The notes below the pieces were generated by a model. It saw nothing but the letters and a program-made list of their open reading frames with translations. It ran no database searches and had not been told where the DNA came from. From Ruminococcus sp. (GTDB taxonomy: Bacteria > Bacillota > Clostridia > Oscillospirales > Ruminococcaceae), in the NCBI GenBank assembly GCA_017544125.1, contig JAFYET010000288.1, positions 1 to 9,067 of the forward strand: 9,067 bases of DNA, given 5' to 3'. The stretch's first letter is position 1. Each line of letters starts with the position of its first letter. The translations under genes were made by a program, and so were the position numbers. Shown piece by piece: positions 1 through 6,832 of the stretch.

Positions 1-1129
1 ATACGATAAGATATAAAAGCGCTGCTGCCCCAATGCCCGAAATCGTCAGCAGACCGCCGCTCAGGTAAAAGCGTTCCGGTGAGGTGATGTGAAGCACAGA
101 CAAGGCTGCTGCCGACGCAAGCCCAGACGCTGCAATGCAAAGACAGCTTTGAATAAGCCCTATCAGAATACAACTGCTCTTTTTTAAGCCGCAAAGCGAG
201 AACACCGCATAGTCATGCAGCTGCTCACGGGTAGAGAGAGCAGAGGTGCTTATGCTGCTTATCAGCGCCATTATCAGAATTATCACGATCAGTGGCAGCA
301 GCTCATATATCTGCTCTGAGAGATAGCGCCTGCTCGCCTTGTCAAGCTCGCTCATTGAAATTGAATATACAATGCCGCATTGTCGCAGCCGGTCGTTTAG
401 CATTTGTTCATCGGCGGTGCTTTGATAGCTTATCAGCACAGCGCCTGTGCAGCCCCTTGTCATATCGTTTGGCATATCGCTCTCCCGCAGCTGTATTATG
501 CTTTTACTGCCGTCTTCAATGCCGCTGTAGAAAAGCTCAAAGGTATCCTTGCGGTCGCCGTCATTTTCACCCGCCAGCCCTGCAAGTCTGCCGTCATGTC
601 TGACAAGGGCGGTGACGGTCACTTCAAGCTCTTTTGTGGTCTCATCGGCGGTGATATATTGAAGCCTCAGCTTATCGCCGACATCATAGCCGCTGTTCTC
701 GGAAACTGCAGCGCAGATACCCTCGCCGCAAAACCATTCACCCGCCGAGAGCAGGGGAGTATAGCTGTCGATCACCTTGTCATCTGCACTCAGTACGGTA
801 AATTCGTTTTCTCTGCCTGATACATATGCATCGCAAAGGTGATCACCCAGCACTTCTACTTCAGCGCCGAGGGCCTGGCTCATATCCTCGCTGCTGTTTA
901 TCATCGTGTATTCGCCTGACAGATCGCCGCTGTATGCAAATGAGCTGATGACCGCAAGCCTGCCGTTTGATGTGAACTGCTCACGGAATGGGTCATACCT
1001 CGACAGGCGCAGCGAAACGGCACTTGTCATAAAAGCCGTCATAGTAAGTGCCGCAGCAAGCTGTAATACGGTCAGAAGGTTTTGTATCTTATATCGCCGC
1101 AGAGATATGAGCGCATACTTAAATAGCAT
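1..1129 (-). CDS. FtsX/MacB-type ABC transporter permease, 3' end outside the window
   Basis: Reading the minus strand from the ATG at 1129-1127 gives an open frame of 376 codons that reaches base 1 without a stop, so the C-terminus is missing. The protein starts MLFKYALISLRRYK and has a hydrophobic segment at about residues 16-38. A large polar, probably extracytoplasmic domain follows (about 40-275). Further hydrophobic segments lie at about 277-297, 318-345 and 358-376. One N-terminal helix, a big outer domain and three C-terminal helices is the FtsX/MacB permease layout, so probably only a short tail is lost. The cytoplasmic loop after the second helix (REQLHDYAVFSLCGLKK) resembles the loop of this family that contacts the ATPase. 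The gene begins 4 bases after the stop of the upstream permease. The likely ribosome site is AGGGGG at 1142-1137, 7 bases from the ATG, inside the end of that gene, so translational coupling is likely. Substrate unknown. Confidence 0.85.
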   Translation of the reverse strand, partial: MLFKYALISLRRYKIQNLLTVLQLAAALTMTAFMTSAVSLRLSRYDPFREQFTSNGRLAVISSFAYSGDLSGEYTMINSSEDMSQALGAEVEVLGDHLCDAYVSGRENEFTVLSADDKVIDSYTPLLSAGEWFCGEGICAAVSENSGYDVGDKLRLQYITADETTKELEVTVTALVRHDGRLAGLAGENDGDRKDTFELFYSGIEDGSKSIIQLRESDMPNDMTRGCTGAVLISYQSTADEQMLNDRLRQCGIVYSISMSELDKASRRYLSEQIYELLPLIVIILIMALISSISTSALSTREQLHDYAVFSLCGLKKSSCILIGLIQSCLCIAASGLASAAALSVLHITSPERFYLSGGLLTISGIGAAALLYLIV

Positions 1130-1133
1130 GACC

Positions 1134-2384
1134 TCACCCCCTGCCGCTGACCGAGGCGGCTATGCTCTGACGGATATTTGCTCTTGAGATCACTGCGGTC
1201 ATCGTCAGCATAAGCAGTATATAACCTGCAAATATTGCCCCATAGACCCCAAAGCTGTAAGCACCCTCCATATAAGGTAATACAGCCGACAGCTTTGATT
1301 TCATAAGAGGGATAAAAACCGCCACCCCTGCGGCGAATGCCGGAACGCCTATGATAATGCACTCGGCTATGCAGCAGGCTACAGCCCTGCCGACGCTGCA
1401 ACCGCAAAGACGAAATATCGCAGCGGTACGGCTTCGGCGTTTGAGTATGCTTTGATACAGCATAACGTAATTGACTGCCGACATAAATGCTATAAGTGCA
1501 GATATCAGAATGATGTTGTTATACACATATCTGCTCTCACTGTCTGGGAAGCTCAGATCACCAAACCTGAACATTCCGGGAAGAACGTTCTCGGCGGTGT
1601 TGATCATATCGCTATACTGTGAGTTTGTTAGGGCGTTTGTGAAGCACATATTCAGGTGTGGTTCAAGCACCAGCTCATCGGGGGCGGCTGTTATCGGCGG
1701 GGTGGGAAGGCTGTTGCCCGGTGCTTTGCCGATAACCTCATATTTCTCGCCCCATAGCCAGGCATTGCCGCCGTCAAGTAAAAAGGCAGCACCGTTTTGC
1801 CCGAGCTTGTTATCGTCTATACCGACTACAACGTGTGTACCCGTGCTGTATTCTTTATCTGAATACATTCTTCCCGATGAGAGCAGCTTATCCTTTACGC
1901 CGTTTGTGTCAAACAGTTTATACGTCCCGTTTTGATATCTGAAACGGAAACAGAACATCGCCCCGTCCCAATCGGAGAGGTCGGTGTTCTCATCAAAGGC
2001 AAGCTCGCTGCCCTCATCGTCCGTCATGATATAACCCTCAAATTTCTTTGCTATCTGTTGTTTCAGCTCGTCTGTTACGGGGCGGTGAGAGGCTATGCTG
2101 CCTGCTTTGGCACTTACAAAAAACAGCCACACATTGCCGCTAACGCTTTGCGGAAGAGCTTCAATGAACGTACAAAGCTCGCCCTTGGTAAGCGTCATGC
2201 CCTCGTTGACATCTAAAGTCAGCTCCTTATATTCCGTGCTGCTCTCTATGAGCTTGACGTTGTAATTCTGATATAGCCCATATGAAAAGCAGAGTAGCAG
2301 CGCCGATGCGAAAACGCATATCAGCATAACTGCAAACAGCGCAGGCTCGTTTTTAACAAGGCTTCTTAGATTTTTAAAGACCAC
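1134..2384 (-). CDS. FtsX/MacB-type ABC transporter permease
   Basis: This 416-residue membrane protein starts at GTG (2384-2382). The start is supported by AGGGAG at 2397-2392, 7 bases upstream. A hydrophobic segment at about residues 14-38 is followed by a roughly 250-residue polar outer domain (about 40-288). Three hydrophobic segments follow at about 289-313, 335-361 and 378-399. This is the FtsX/MacB permease topology: a single N-terminal helix, an extracytoplasmic domain, then a three-helix core. The loop after the second helix (KRRSRTAAIFRLCGCS) has the basic, 'RLCG'-like character seen where these permeases meet their ATPase, and the neighbouring permease has a matching loop. The two genes are 4 bases apart and probably form a heterodimeric permease. 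No ATP-binding subunit is in the window, so it should lie further left or elsewhere. Such systems export peptides or lipids, or transduce signals; nothing here fixes the substrate. Confidence 0.85.
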   Translation of the reverse strand: MVFKNLRSLVKNEPALFAVMLICVFASALLLCFSYGLYQNYNVKLIESSTEYKELTLDVNEGMTLTKGELCTFIEALPQSVSGNVWLFFVSAKAGSIASHRPVTDELKQQIAKKFEGYIMTDDEGSELAFDENTDLSDWDGAMFCFRFRYQNGTYKLFDTNGVKDKLLSSGRMYSDKEYSTGTHVVVGIDDNKLGQNGAAFLLDGGNAWLWGEKYEVIGKAPGNSLPTPPITAAPDELVLEPHLNMCFTNALTNSQYSDMINTAENVLPGMFRFGDLSFPDSESRYVYNNIILISALIAFMSAVNYVMLYQSILKRRSRTAAIFRLCGCSVGRAVACCIAECIIIGVPAFAAGVAVFIPLMKSKLSAVLPYMEGAYSFGVYGAIFAGYILLMLTMTAVISRANIRQSIAASVSGRG

Positions 2385-2391
2385 AGTATCG

Positions 2392-2397
2392 CTCCCT
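2392..2397 (-). promoter_or_regulatory. Ribosome binding site deciding a GTG start
   Basis: AGGGAG on the minus strand lies 7 bases upstream of the GTG at 2384. It supports this non-ATG start for the complete permease. No ATG with a comparable site lies nearby in frame. Confidence 0.7.
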
Positions 2398-2600
2398 GAT
2401 AATTATAGCTTCTATAGATAGATACGTAACAAAGGCGTTGAGTCACTACATCGGGAGGGAAAGTTTGTAGGGATGAACAAATCCTGGGGGTGGGGGTTGG
2501 TTGATATGACGGGGCTACCCGCTGATGGTCATGCTTTGATATTTCATTATCGGCTGCGGTCAGTCGCAAAGCGGTATAAAAATATCCCCGACACCTTATA

Positions 2601-2629
2601 ATGATAGCATACAAGCAGGGTGCTGTCAA
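2601..2629 (-). promoter_or_regulatory. Sigma-A-type promoter for the permease operon
   Basis: On the minus strand a perfect TTGACA (2629-2624) is followed after exactly 17 bases by TATCAT (2606-2601). The predicted start of transcription is near 2594. This leaves a leader of about 210 bases before the GTG at 2384, which is long for an ordinary mRNA. Both hexamers and the spacing were read directly; activity is inferred. Confidence 0.7.
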
Positions 2630-2651
2630 AGCTATTTGGCTGGGCTGGGGT

Positions 2652-2663
2652 GTGATATGTCAC
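2652..2663. promoter_or_regulatory. Short palindrome between divergent promoters, possible operator
   Basis: GTGATATGTCAC is a near-perfect 12-base inverted repeat (arms GTGA/TCAC, central AT symmetric, one mismatched pair). It lies 23 bases upstream of the -35 of the minus promoter and about 57 bases upstream of the -35 of the plus promoter. That is a reasonable place for a shared regulator, but a palindrome this short can arise by chance and I recognise no specific regulator. Confidence 0.25.
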
Positions 2664-2719
2664 CGTGTTTGATTATTCGTTAAAAAGACTAAAAATATCT
2701 CTATATGAATAGAAATTAC

Positions 2720-2748
2720 TTGACATTTTACATAAATAATGGTAAAAT
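2720..2748 (+). promoter_or_regulatory. Sigma-A-type promoter for the chaperone/GTPase operon
   Basis: A perfect TTGACA (2720-2725), a 17-base spacer and TAAAAT (2743-2748) lie in an AT-rich stretch that contrasts with the GC-richer genes. Transcription would start near 2755, about 40 bases before the first gene. No CIRCE (TTAGCACTC-type) or CtsR-type repeats overlap it, so the operon does not look like part of the classic HrcA or CtsR heat-shock regulons. Confidence 0.75.
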
Positions 2749-2783
2749 AAATATGTCGATATTATAAATTAAGACTAAGAAGT

Positions 2784-2789
2784 GAGGTG
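2784..2789 (+). promoter_or_regulatory. Ribosome binding site deciding a TTG start
   Basis: GAGGTG matches the anti-Shine-Dalgarno sequence over six bases and sits 6 bases before TTG at 2796. The alternative upstream GTG at 2787 overlaps this site and would have no ribosome binding site of its own. The TTG is therefore the better start, shortening the protein by three residues. Confidence 0.6.
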
Positions 2790-2795
2790 CTGCGG

Positions 2796-4388
2796 TTGAT
2801 CGAGAGTTTTGGTGCTGTTGCGGGCATCGTGCTTAAGCCTGCCGCAGCGCTGCTGCTTATACCTGCGTCACTGGCATCGGGGGCTGTCTGGGGGCTTTAC
2901 AGGGCTTTTGTGGCATACATATTTGCCATGAGGTTCAATATCAGCCTTAAAAGCACCGCAGGCAAGGGCGACCGTGAGCCTGCAAGGCGCAGCTACTTTT
3001 ACTTGGCGGGCTTCGCCCAGTATCTGCTGGTGGTCAGAGATGCCTTTGTCAGCGTATTTGCCGCAGTGCGTGAGGCTGACGAGATGCGCGGCGATATAAC
3101 ATTCACAAAAAGCGAGCTGCACGAATACTTCCTCTGGCCGCTTAAGCTGGGCGGGCTGTTCTTTGTGGTAAGTGCCGTGCCTGCGGTGGTATTGTTCGGC
3201 ATTGTGGTATGCCTGATACTTGCGATAATTCACGGGGCTGTGCTGTCAGTTCTGTGGCTTTTGTATTCACTGGTGCTGATGATAGTTTCTGCGTCTGACA
3301 GGCTGTTTTTGTATAACAACAAGGTCTGGGCGCAGTGCCCCTCATGCTTTAAGAGGATAAGGCTGCCGGCGTTTGAATGCCGTGGGTGCAGCACACGCTT
3401 TCATAAGCAGCTTCGCCTCAATAAGTACGGGATACTGCGGCACACCTGCGAGTGCGGCGCAAAGCTCGGCTCGACATACGGCACGGGGCGCTACCGTGAG
3501 GCGGCTTTCTGCCCATATTGCCTGACCCCGCTGACCTCGGCTCTGTCAAAGCCCTTTACCGTGCATATGGTGGGCGGTACCGAGTCGGGAAAGACGGTGT
3601 ATCTTGTGTCGCTTTACCACCAGCTCAAAGAGCGGGTCAAGACTCTTGACAAGACCGACCTTATCATCCCCAACGGCTATGAGGAGCGGTTCACCGAGCT
3701 TGACAGGTGGTTCAAGGGGAGGATAAGAGTACCTAACACAGTTGATTTCACGGCGCAGACATACACCCTTATGGCTGACCACCCCTCGCTTGATGTCAAA
3801 AGGCAGCTGATAGTCTATGACATTGCGGGTGAGGCTATCTCGGGGGCGAATGCGGCGGTGAATATGGTGTCGCTCACCACCTGTGACGGGCTGTTTGTGA
3901 TGTGTGACCCATTTTGCAGCAGCGAGCTGTGCGAGAGGGTGACGGAAAACGGCGGTCAGCTGCCCGACCATTGCAGCAATGACCTTACCGTGCTGATAGA
4001 TGACCTGGTGCGCTTTCTTGTTGACCTGCGGGTAATAAAGACAGGCGAGCGGTGCAGCGTGCCGATAGCTGTTATGATAACCAAGACGGATATCCCCGAG
4101 GTGGGGGAATTTCTGAGCGAAAGCAGCATACAGGCAGCTTTTGAGAGCAGCGGCGGCGGTGAGGACATCGCAGCCTTTACCGATAAAAAATGCAGGGAGT
4201 TTCTTGAAAGCATAGGGCTTGAAAGTGCTGTGCGAAAGCTCGATATGCAGTTTACCGATATACGCTTTTTCCCTGTCAGCTCTATGGGGCACGGCTACAA
4301 CGACACGCCCTTTGCACCCTCGGGTGTAACAGAGCCTTTTTACTGGCTTTTAAAGGAAAAGGACGGGGAGTTTTTGAAGATAATGTAA
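2796..4388 (+). CDS. Membrane-anchored zinc-ribbon P-loop GTPase-like protein
   Basis: This 530-residue protein (533 if started at GTG 2787) has three parts. The N-terminal part contains hydrophobic stretches at about residues 5-45 and 117-170, probably about four membrane helices. Next come two CxxC-type zinc ribbons: CPSC at 181-184 with CRGC at 195-198, then CEC at 218-220 with CPYC at 239-242. The C-terminal part is a nucleotide-binding domain. Its Walker A is GGTESGKT (260-267), with a DIAGE switch-II-like motif (342-346), a TKTD motif (429-432) resembling the guanine-specifying NKxD, and a late PVSS motif (493-496). Zinc ribbons directly before a GTPase resemble the TRAFAC-clade/double-GTPase (DO-GTPase2-like) proteins described from bacterial conflict systems; that assignment is from memory and only moderately sure. 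The ribbons and GTPase are probably cytoplasmic. It is the first gene of the operon, so it may recruit the chaperones to the membrane or control them. GTP rather than ATP specificity is inferred from TKTD. Confidence 0.8.
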   Translation: MIESFGAVAGIVLKPAAALLLIPASLASGAVWGLYRAFVAYIFAMRFNISLKSTAGKGDREPARRSYFYLAGFAQYLLVVRDAFVSVFAAVREADEMRGDITFTKSELHEYFLWPLKLGGLFFVVSAVPAVVLFGIVVCLILAIIHGAVLSVLWLLYSLVLMIVSASDRLFLYNNKVWAQCPSCFKRIRLPAFECRGCSTRFHKQLRLNKYGILRHTCECGAKLGSTYGTGRYREAAFCPYCLTPLTSALSKPFTVHMVGGTESGKTVYLVSLYHQLKERVKTLDKTDLIIPNGYEERFTELDRWFKGRIRVPNTVDFTAQTYTLMADHPSLDVKRQLIVYDIAGEAISGANAAVNMVSLTTCDGLFVMCDPFCSSELCERVTENGGQLPDHCSNDLTVLIDDLVRFLVDLRVIKTGERCSVPIAVMITKTDIPEVGEFLSESSIQAAFESSGGGEDIAAFTDKKCREFLESIGLESAVRKLDMQFTDIRFFPVSSMGHGYNDTPFAPSGVTEPFYWLLKEKDGEFLKIM

Positions 4389-4416
4389 CACGCAGGATAA
4401 AGATCGGAGGAGAAAT

Positions 4417-5166
4417 ATGTGCGACGAGTCTTTAGTTGAAATAACACAGGAGCAGGAGGCTTTACCCGAAAGCACCATGCAGGAGGAAGAGCCTACCCCG
4501 CCCGAGCCCGAAACAGGGCAGGAGGATATCTTGCAGGAACAAGCCCCGCAGGATCAGTTTGAAGAGCCTGAAGAGCCGATGCCCGGGGAGGACACAGAGC
4601 CTGCCGATGACAGGCTATGCGGTCTTTGTGAGGAGATAAAGATCGGCATAGAGACCTCACGGGAGGAGACGGCAGCGCTTGAACGGCTGCTGAGGCAGTA
4701 TATCAAGGAAAACGTCGAGTACCGTGAGCAGGTTCGTGGAAAAATGGAAAAGAAGCTGGAGGAATACCGGAAAAAAGAGAGCGGCGATGTTTTCAACCCC
4801 ATACTCAGCGAGATAGCGCAGCTGTATGTCAGCTACCTGCCGCTGTTTGAGGAGGAGGAGCTTTCTGACAAGGCAAGGGGCAACATCGACAGCCTGTTTG
4901 AGCAGCTTGAGGATATACTGCTCGACTATGATGCAAAGGTATTCAGAACCCCCGTCGGCAGCAGGCGTGAGCTGCCACGTATGTCAAAGATAGCAAGGAG
5001 CATACCCACAGACGATGAGTCGTTAGCGGGAACTGTCGCCTGCAACAGGCGACCCGGCATAGTCAAAAACGAGCGCATGGTGCTTGCACATGAGCTTGTG
5101 GATATATATGTATATGAACCGTCCAAAAAAGAGGACGCAAATGAAAATATAGAGGAGGAAAACTGA
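4417..5166 (+). CDS. GrpE-like nucleotide exchange factor (divergent)
   Basis: This 249-residue protein is probably the ADP/ATP exchange factor for the Hsp70s encoded next to it. Residues 1-65 are strongly acidic and proline-rich, longer than in ordinary GrpE (about 190-200 residues in total). Residues 68-122 form a charged, heptad-like helix as in the GrpE dimer stalk. Residues 126-172 look like the helical bundle segment. Residues 175-235 resemble the C-terminal beta-wing, with a GTV motif at 205-207, a basic RRPG turn, and a closing DIYVY strand where GrpE has its final V-x-V strand. The usual FDPxxHEAV signature is not recognisable, so this is not the housekeeping GrpE. The start is supported by GGAGGA at 4406-4411, 5 bases before the ATG. 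It lies 28 bases after the GTPase gene and 1 base before the first Hsp70 gene. The assignment rests on weak sequence similarity plus this position. Confidence 0.65.
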   Translation: MCDESLVEITQEQEALPESTMQEEEPTPPEPETGQEDILQEQAPQDQFEEPEEPMPGEDTEPADDRLCGLCEEIKIGIETSREETAALERLLRQYIKENVEYREQVRGKMEKKLEEYRKKESGDVFNPILSEIAQLYVSYLPLFEEEELSDKARGNIDSLFEQLEDILLDYDAKVFRTPVGSRRELPRMSKIARSIPTDDESLAGTVACNRRPGIVKNERMVLAHELVDIYVYEPSKKEDANENIEEEN

Positions 5167-5167
5167 A

Positions 5168-6811
5168 ATGTCAGACAAGATATTCGGCATAGACTTAGGC
5201 ACCACATACAGCTGTATTGCAAAGCTCAATGATGAAGGCACCCCCGTGGTGATAGAGAACTTTGAGGACCAGACAGACACCCTCGCATCGGCGGTGTTCT
5301 TTGAATCTGAGGATAACATCATAGTCGGTGACAACGCAAAGGCGAGCGTTGAGGAAGCAGGCGACAGGGTGGTTGAATACATCAAGCGCCACATAGGCAA
5401 GAACGACGGCTGGAGCAGGGAGTTCTTCGGCGTAGAGTATACCCCGATAGACATAAGCGCCATGATACTCAAAAGGCTTCGTCAGATGGTGCAGTCGCAG
5501 GGCGATGAGGTCGACAGGGCTGTTATCACCTGCCCTGCATACTTCGGCATTGCCGAGCAGGAGGCAACAAGGCGTGCAGGCGAGCTTGCAGGGCTTGAGG
5601 TTGTCGATATCATACAGGAGCCCACGGCGGCTGCGCTTTGCTACTGCGCAAGAAAGTTCAAGGAAGAAAAGATGATCATGGTATACGACCTGGGCGGCGG
5701 CACGTTTGATGTTACTGTGCTCAAAATGTGGCTTGACACCAATGCCGACGGCGAAGAGGTGCAGCACGCAGTTGTGCTTTGCTCAGACGGCTCAGATATG
5801 CTGGGCGGCAAGGACTGGGACGATGTGCTTTATCAGAAGCTCGAGGGTGTGCTCTGCGAGGAGAACGGCATTGAGCCCTCTGACCTCGAGCCCGAGGACA
5901 GGCAGGCTATAAGAAGCCAGATAGAAAAGACCAAGCGCAAGCTCAGCCGTGCCGATTCCTGTGATGTTAGGATACCCTACAACGGCTCTATCACAAGGAT
6001 AACCGTTACCCGTGAGGAGTTTGAGAGCCTGACGAGTGCCCTCGTTGACAAGACAATGAGCTTTGTCGAGAATGTTATAGGCAGGCTGAACGGTCAGGAG
6101 GTAGACACTGTTCTTCTCGTGGGCGGCTCGACTATGATGCCGATGATACAGCGTGCAGTTGAAGCTCGCTTCCCCGGCAAGGTGCAGCAGGAAGACCCCC
6201 ACAGGGCGGTTGCCAAGGGTGCTGCAATTTACGCATCGCTGCTTATGGCTAAGGACGATGCCCCCGCATCGGCTGAGGGCGAGGCAGAGGCTGCTGACGG
6301 CGAGGCTGCACCCAAGCCCGCAGGCAGGGGCGGTGTCCCAGGTAAGGACGTTATAAGACCCCAGTTGCCAAGCTCATTCGGCGTGGGCGTATTGAACGGC
6401 AAGGGCGATTACATAGTTGATAACCTTATCAAAATGGGCACATACTACGATGAGGCAGACGCTGCCGAGACATACCGTGTTCCCGAGGACGGGCTTTCGC
6501 ATATCGTGCTGCGTGTGTTTGAAGACAGGCTCACCGATGACGAGGTGCGCCCCTGCGTTGATGCCTACGGCGATGAGCAGGACTATGACCCCTCGACAGG
6601 TGTAAGGCTGCTCGGCGATATGAGAGTTGACCTGCCCGACGGCACGCCCAAGGGCACAAAGATAGAGGTAAACATAAGCGTTACGACCAACGGCATAAAG
6701 CTCATAGCCCGCAATCTTTCAACAGGCGAGGAAGTGCCGGCGGAGATAGACTTCAAGATAGGCGAGGGCGGCGCAGCTGCCAACGTTCTCGGCAAGATAT
6801 CGGGCGAATAG
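5168..6811 (+). CDS. Noncanonical Hsp70 (DnaK-like) chaperone lacking the lid
   Basis: This 547-residue Hsp70 compares with about 610-640 for DnaK. The ATPase domain (about 1-360) is complete: phosphate-1 motif IDLGTT (8-13), catalytic Lys73 in YIKRHIG, QEPTAAA (150-156), phosphate-2 motif DLGGGTFD (174-181) and adenosine motif LVGGSTMMP (317-325). In that last motif Met323 replaces the Arg that normally stacks on adenine. LGGKDWDD (213-220) differs from the LGGEDFD of DnaK. An Ala/Glu/Gly-rich insert (about 362-392) precedes a beta substrate-binding domain (about 395-535). The hydrophobic VLLLD-type interdomain linker is not recognisable. The helical lid is absent. AGGAGG at 5153-5158, 9 bases upstream, supports the start. 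It likely works with the GrpE-like protein 1 base upstream and the paralogue 21 bases downstream. It is ATP-dependent and probably cytoplasmic; clients are unknown. The Hsp70 family call is near certain. Confidence 0.95.
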   Translation: MSDKIFGIDLGTTYSCIAKLNDEGTPVVIENFEDQTDTLASAVFFESEDNIIVGDNAKASVEEAGDRVVEYIKRHIGKNDGWSREFFGVEYTPIDISAMILKRLRQMVQSQGDEVDRAVITCPAYFGIAEQEATRRAGELAGLEVVDIIQEPTAAALCYCARKFKEEKMIMVYDLGGGTFDVTVLKMWLDTNADGEEVQHAVVLCSDGSDMLGGKDWDDVLYQKLEGVLCEENGIEPSDLEPEDRQAIRSQIEKTKRKLSRADSCDVRIPYNGSITRITVTREEFESLTSALVDKTMSFVENVIGRLNGQEVDTVLLVGGSTMMPMIQRAVEARFPGKVQQEDPHRAVAKGAAIYASLLMAKDDAPASAEGEAEAADGEAAPKPAGRGGVPGKDVIRPQLPSSFGVGVLNGKGDYIVDNLIKMGTYYDEADAAETYRVPEDGLSHIVLRVFEDRLTDDEVRPCVDAYGDEQDYDPSTGVRLLGDMRVDLPDGTPKGTKIEVNISVTTNGIKLIARNLSTGEEVPAEIDFKIGEGGAAANVLGKISGE

Positions 6812-6832
6812 TGAACTAAGGAGAATACCCAC

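Larger units (their letters stand above)
2385..2795. other. Divergent gene-free region with two promoters
   Basis: The region separates the minus-strand permease operon from the plus-strand chaperone/GTPase operon. It carries one good promoter in each direction, a small palindrome between them, and an untranslated leader of about 210 bases for the permease operon. The leader stretch contains a G-rich run on the plus strand (about 2485-2499), which is C-rich in the minus-strand transcript. I see no tRNA, riboswitch, convincing terminator hairpin or CIRCE element. The frame reading leftward from 2629 to 2366 starts on the minus promoter and runs through the next gene's ribosome site, so I do not call it a gene. 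Confidence 0.75.

Noticed and set aside
292..820. Plus-strand open frames within the left-edge permease
   Set aside because: The minus strand is continuously open here with a coherent FtsX-type membrane protein. The plus frames overlap each other in different phases and lack motifs.
2402..2407. TATAAT on the minus strand as a nearer promoter for the permease gene
   Set aside because: The -35 region is poor (best candidates at 16 or 19 bases), and the transcript would start on or beside the ribosome binding site at 2392-2397. The promoter at 2601-2629 is much better.
2505..2525. CGGG-GCTA-CCCG hairpin as a terminator
   Set aside because: The stem is only four pairs and no T-run follows on either strand. 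It lies inside a predicted leader rather than after a gene.
2366..2629. Minus-strand open frame of 87 codons in the intergenic region
   Set aside because: It begins on the -35 of the predicted minus promoter, lacks a ribosome binding site, and overlaps the ribosome site and start of the permease gene. Its composition does not resemble the neighbouring proteins.
2630..2786. HrcA (CIRCE) or CtsR heat-shock operator upstream of the chaperone operon
   Set aside because: I looked for TTAGCACTC/GAGTGCTAA and GGTCAAA-type repeats around the plus promoter and found none.
3546..4292. Minus-strand open frame of 248 codons inside the GTPase gene
   Set aside because: It lies opposite a frame with clear Walker A, DxxGE and TKTD motifs. 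It has no recognisable motif, ribosome site or promoter, so it is a coding shadow.
5195..5767. Minus-strand open frame of 190 codons inside the first Hsp70 gene
   Set aside because: It is antisense to highly conserved Hsp70 motifs. Its amino-acid composition is typical of a shadow frame.
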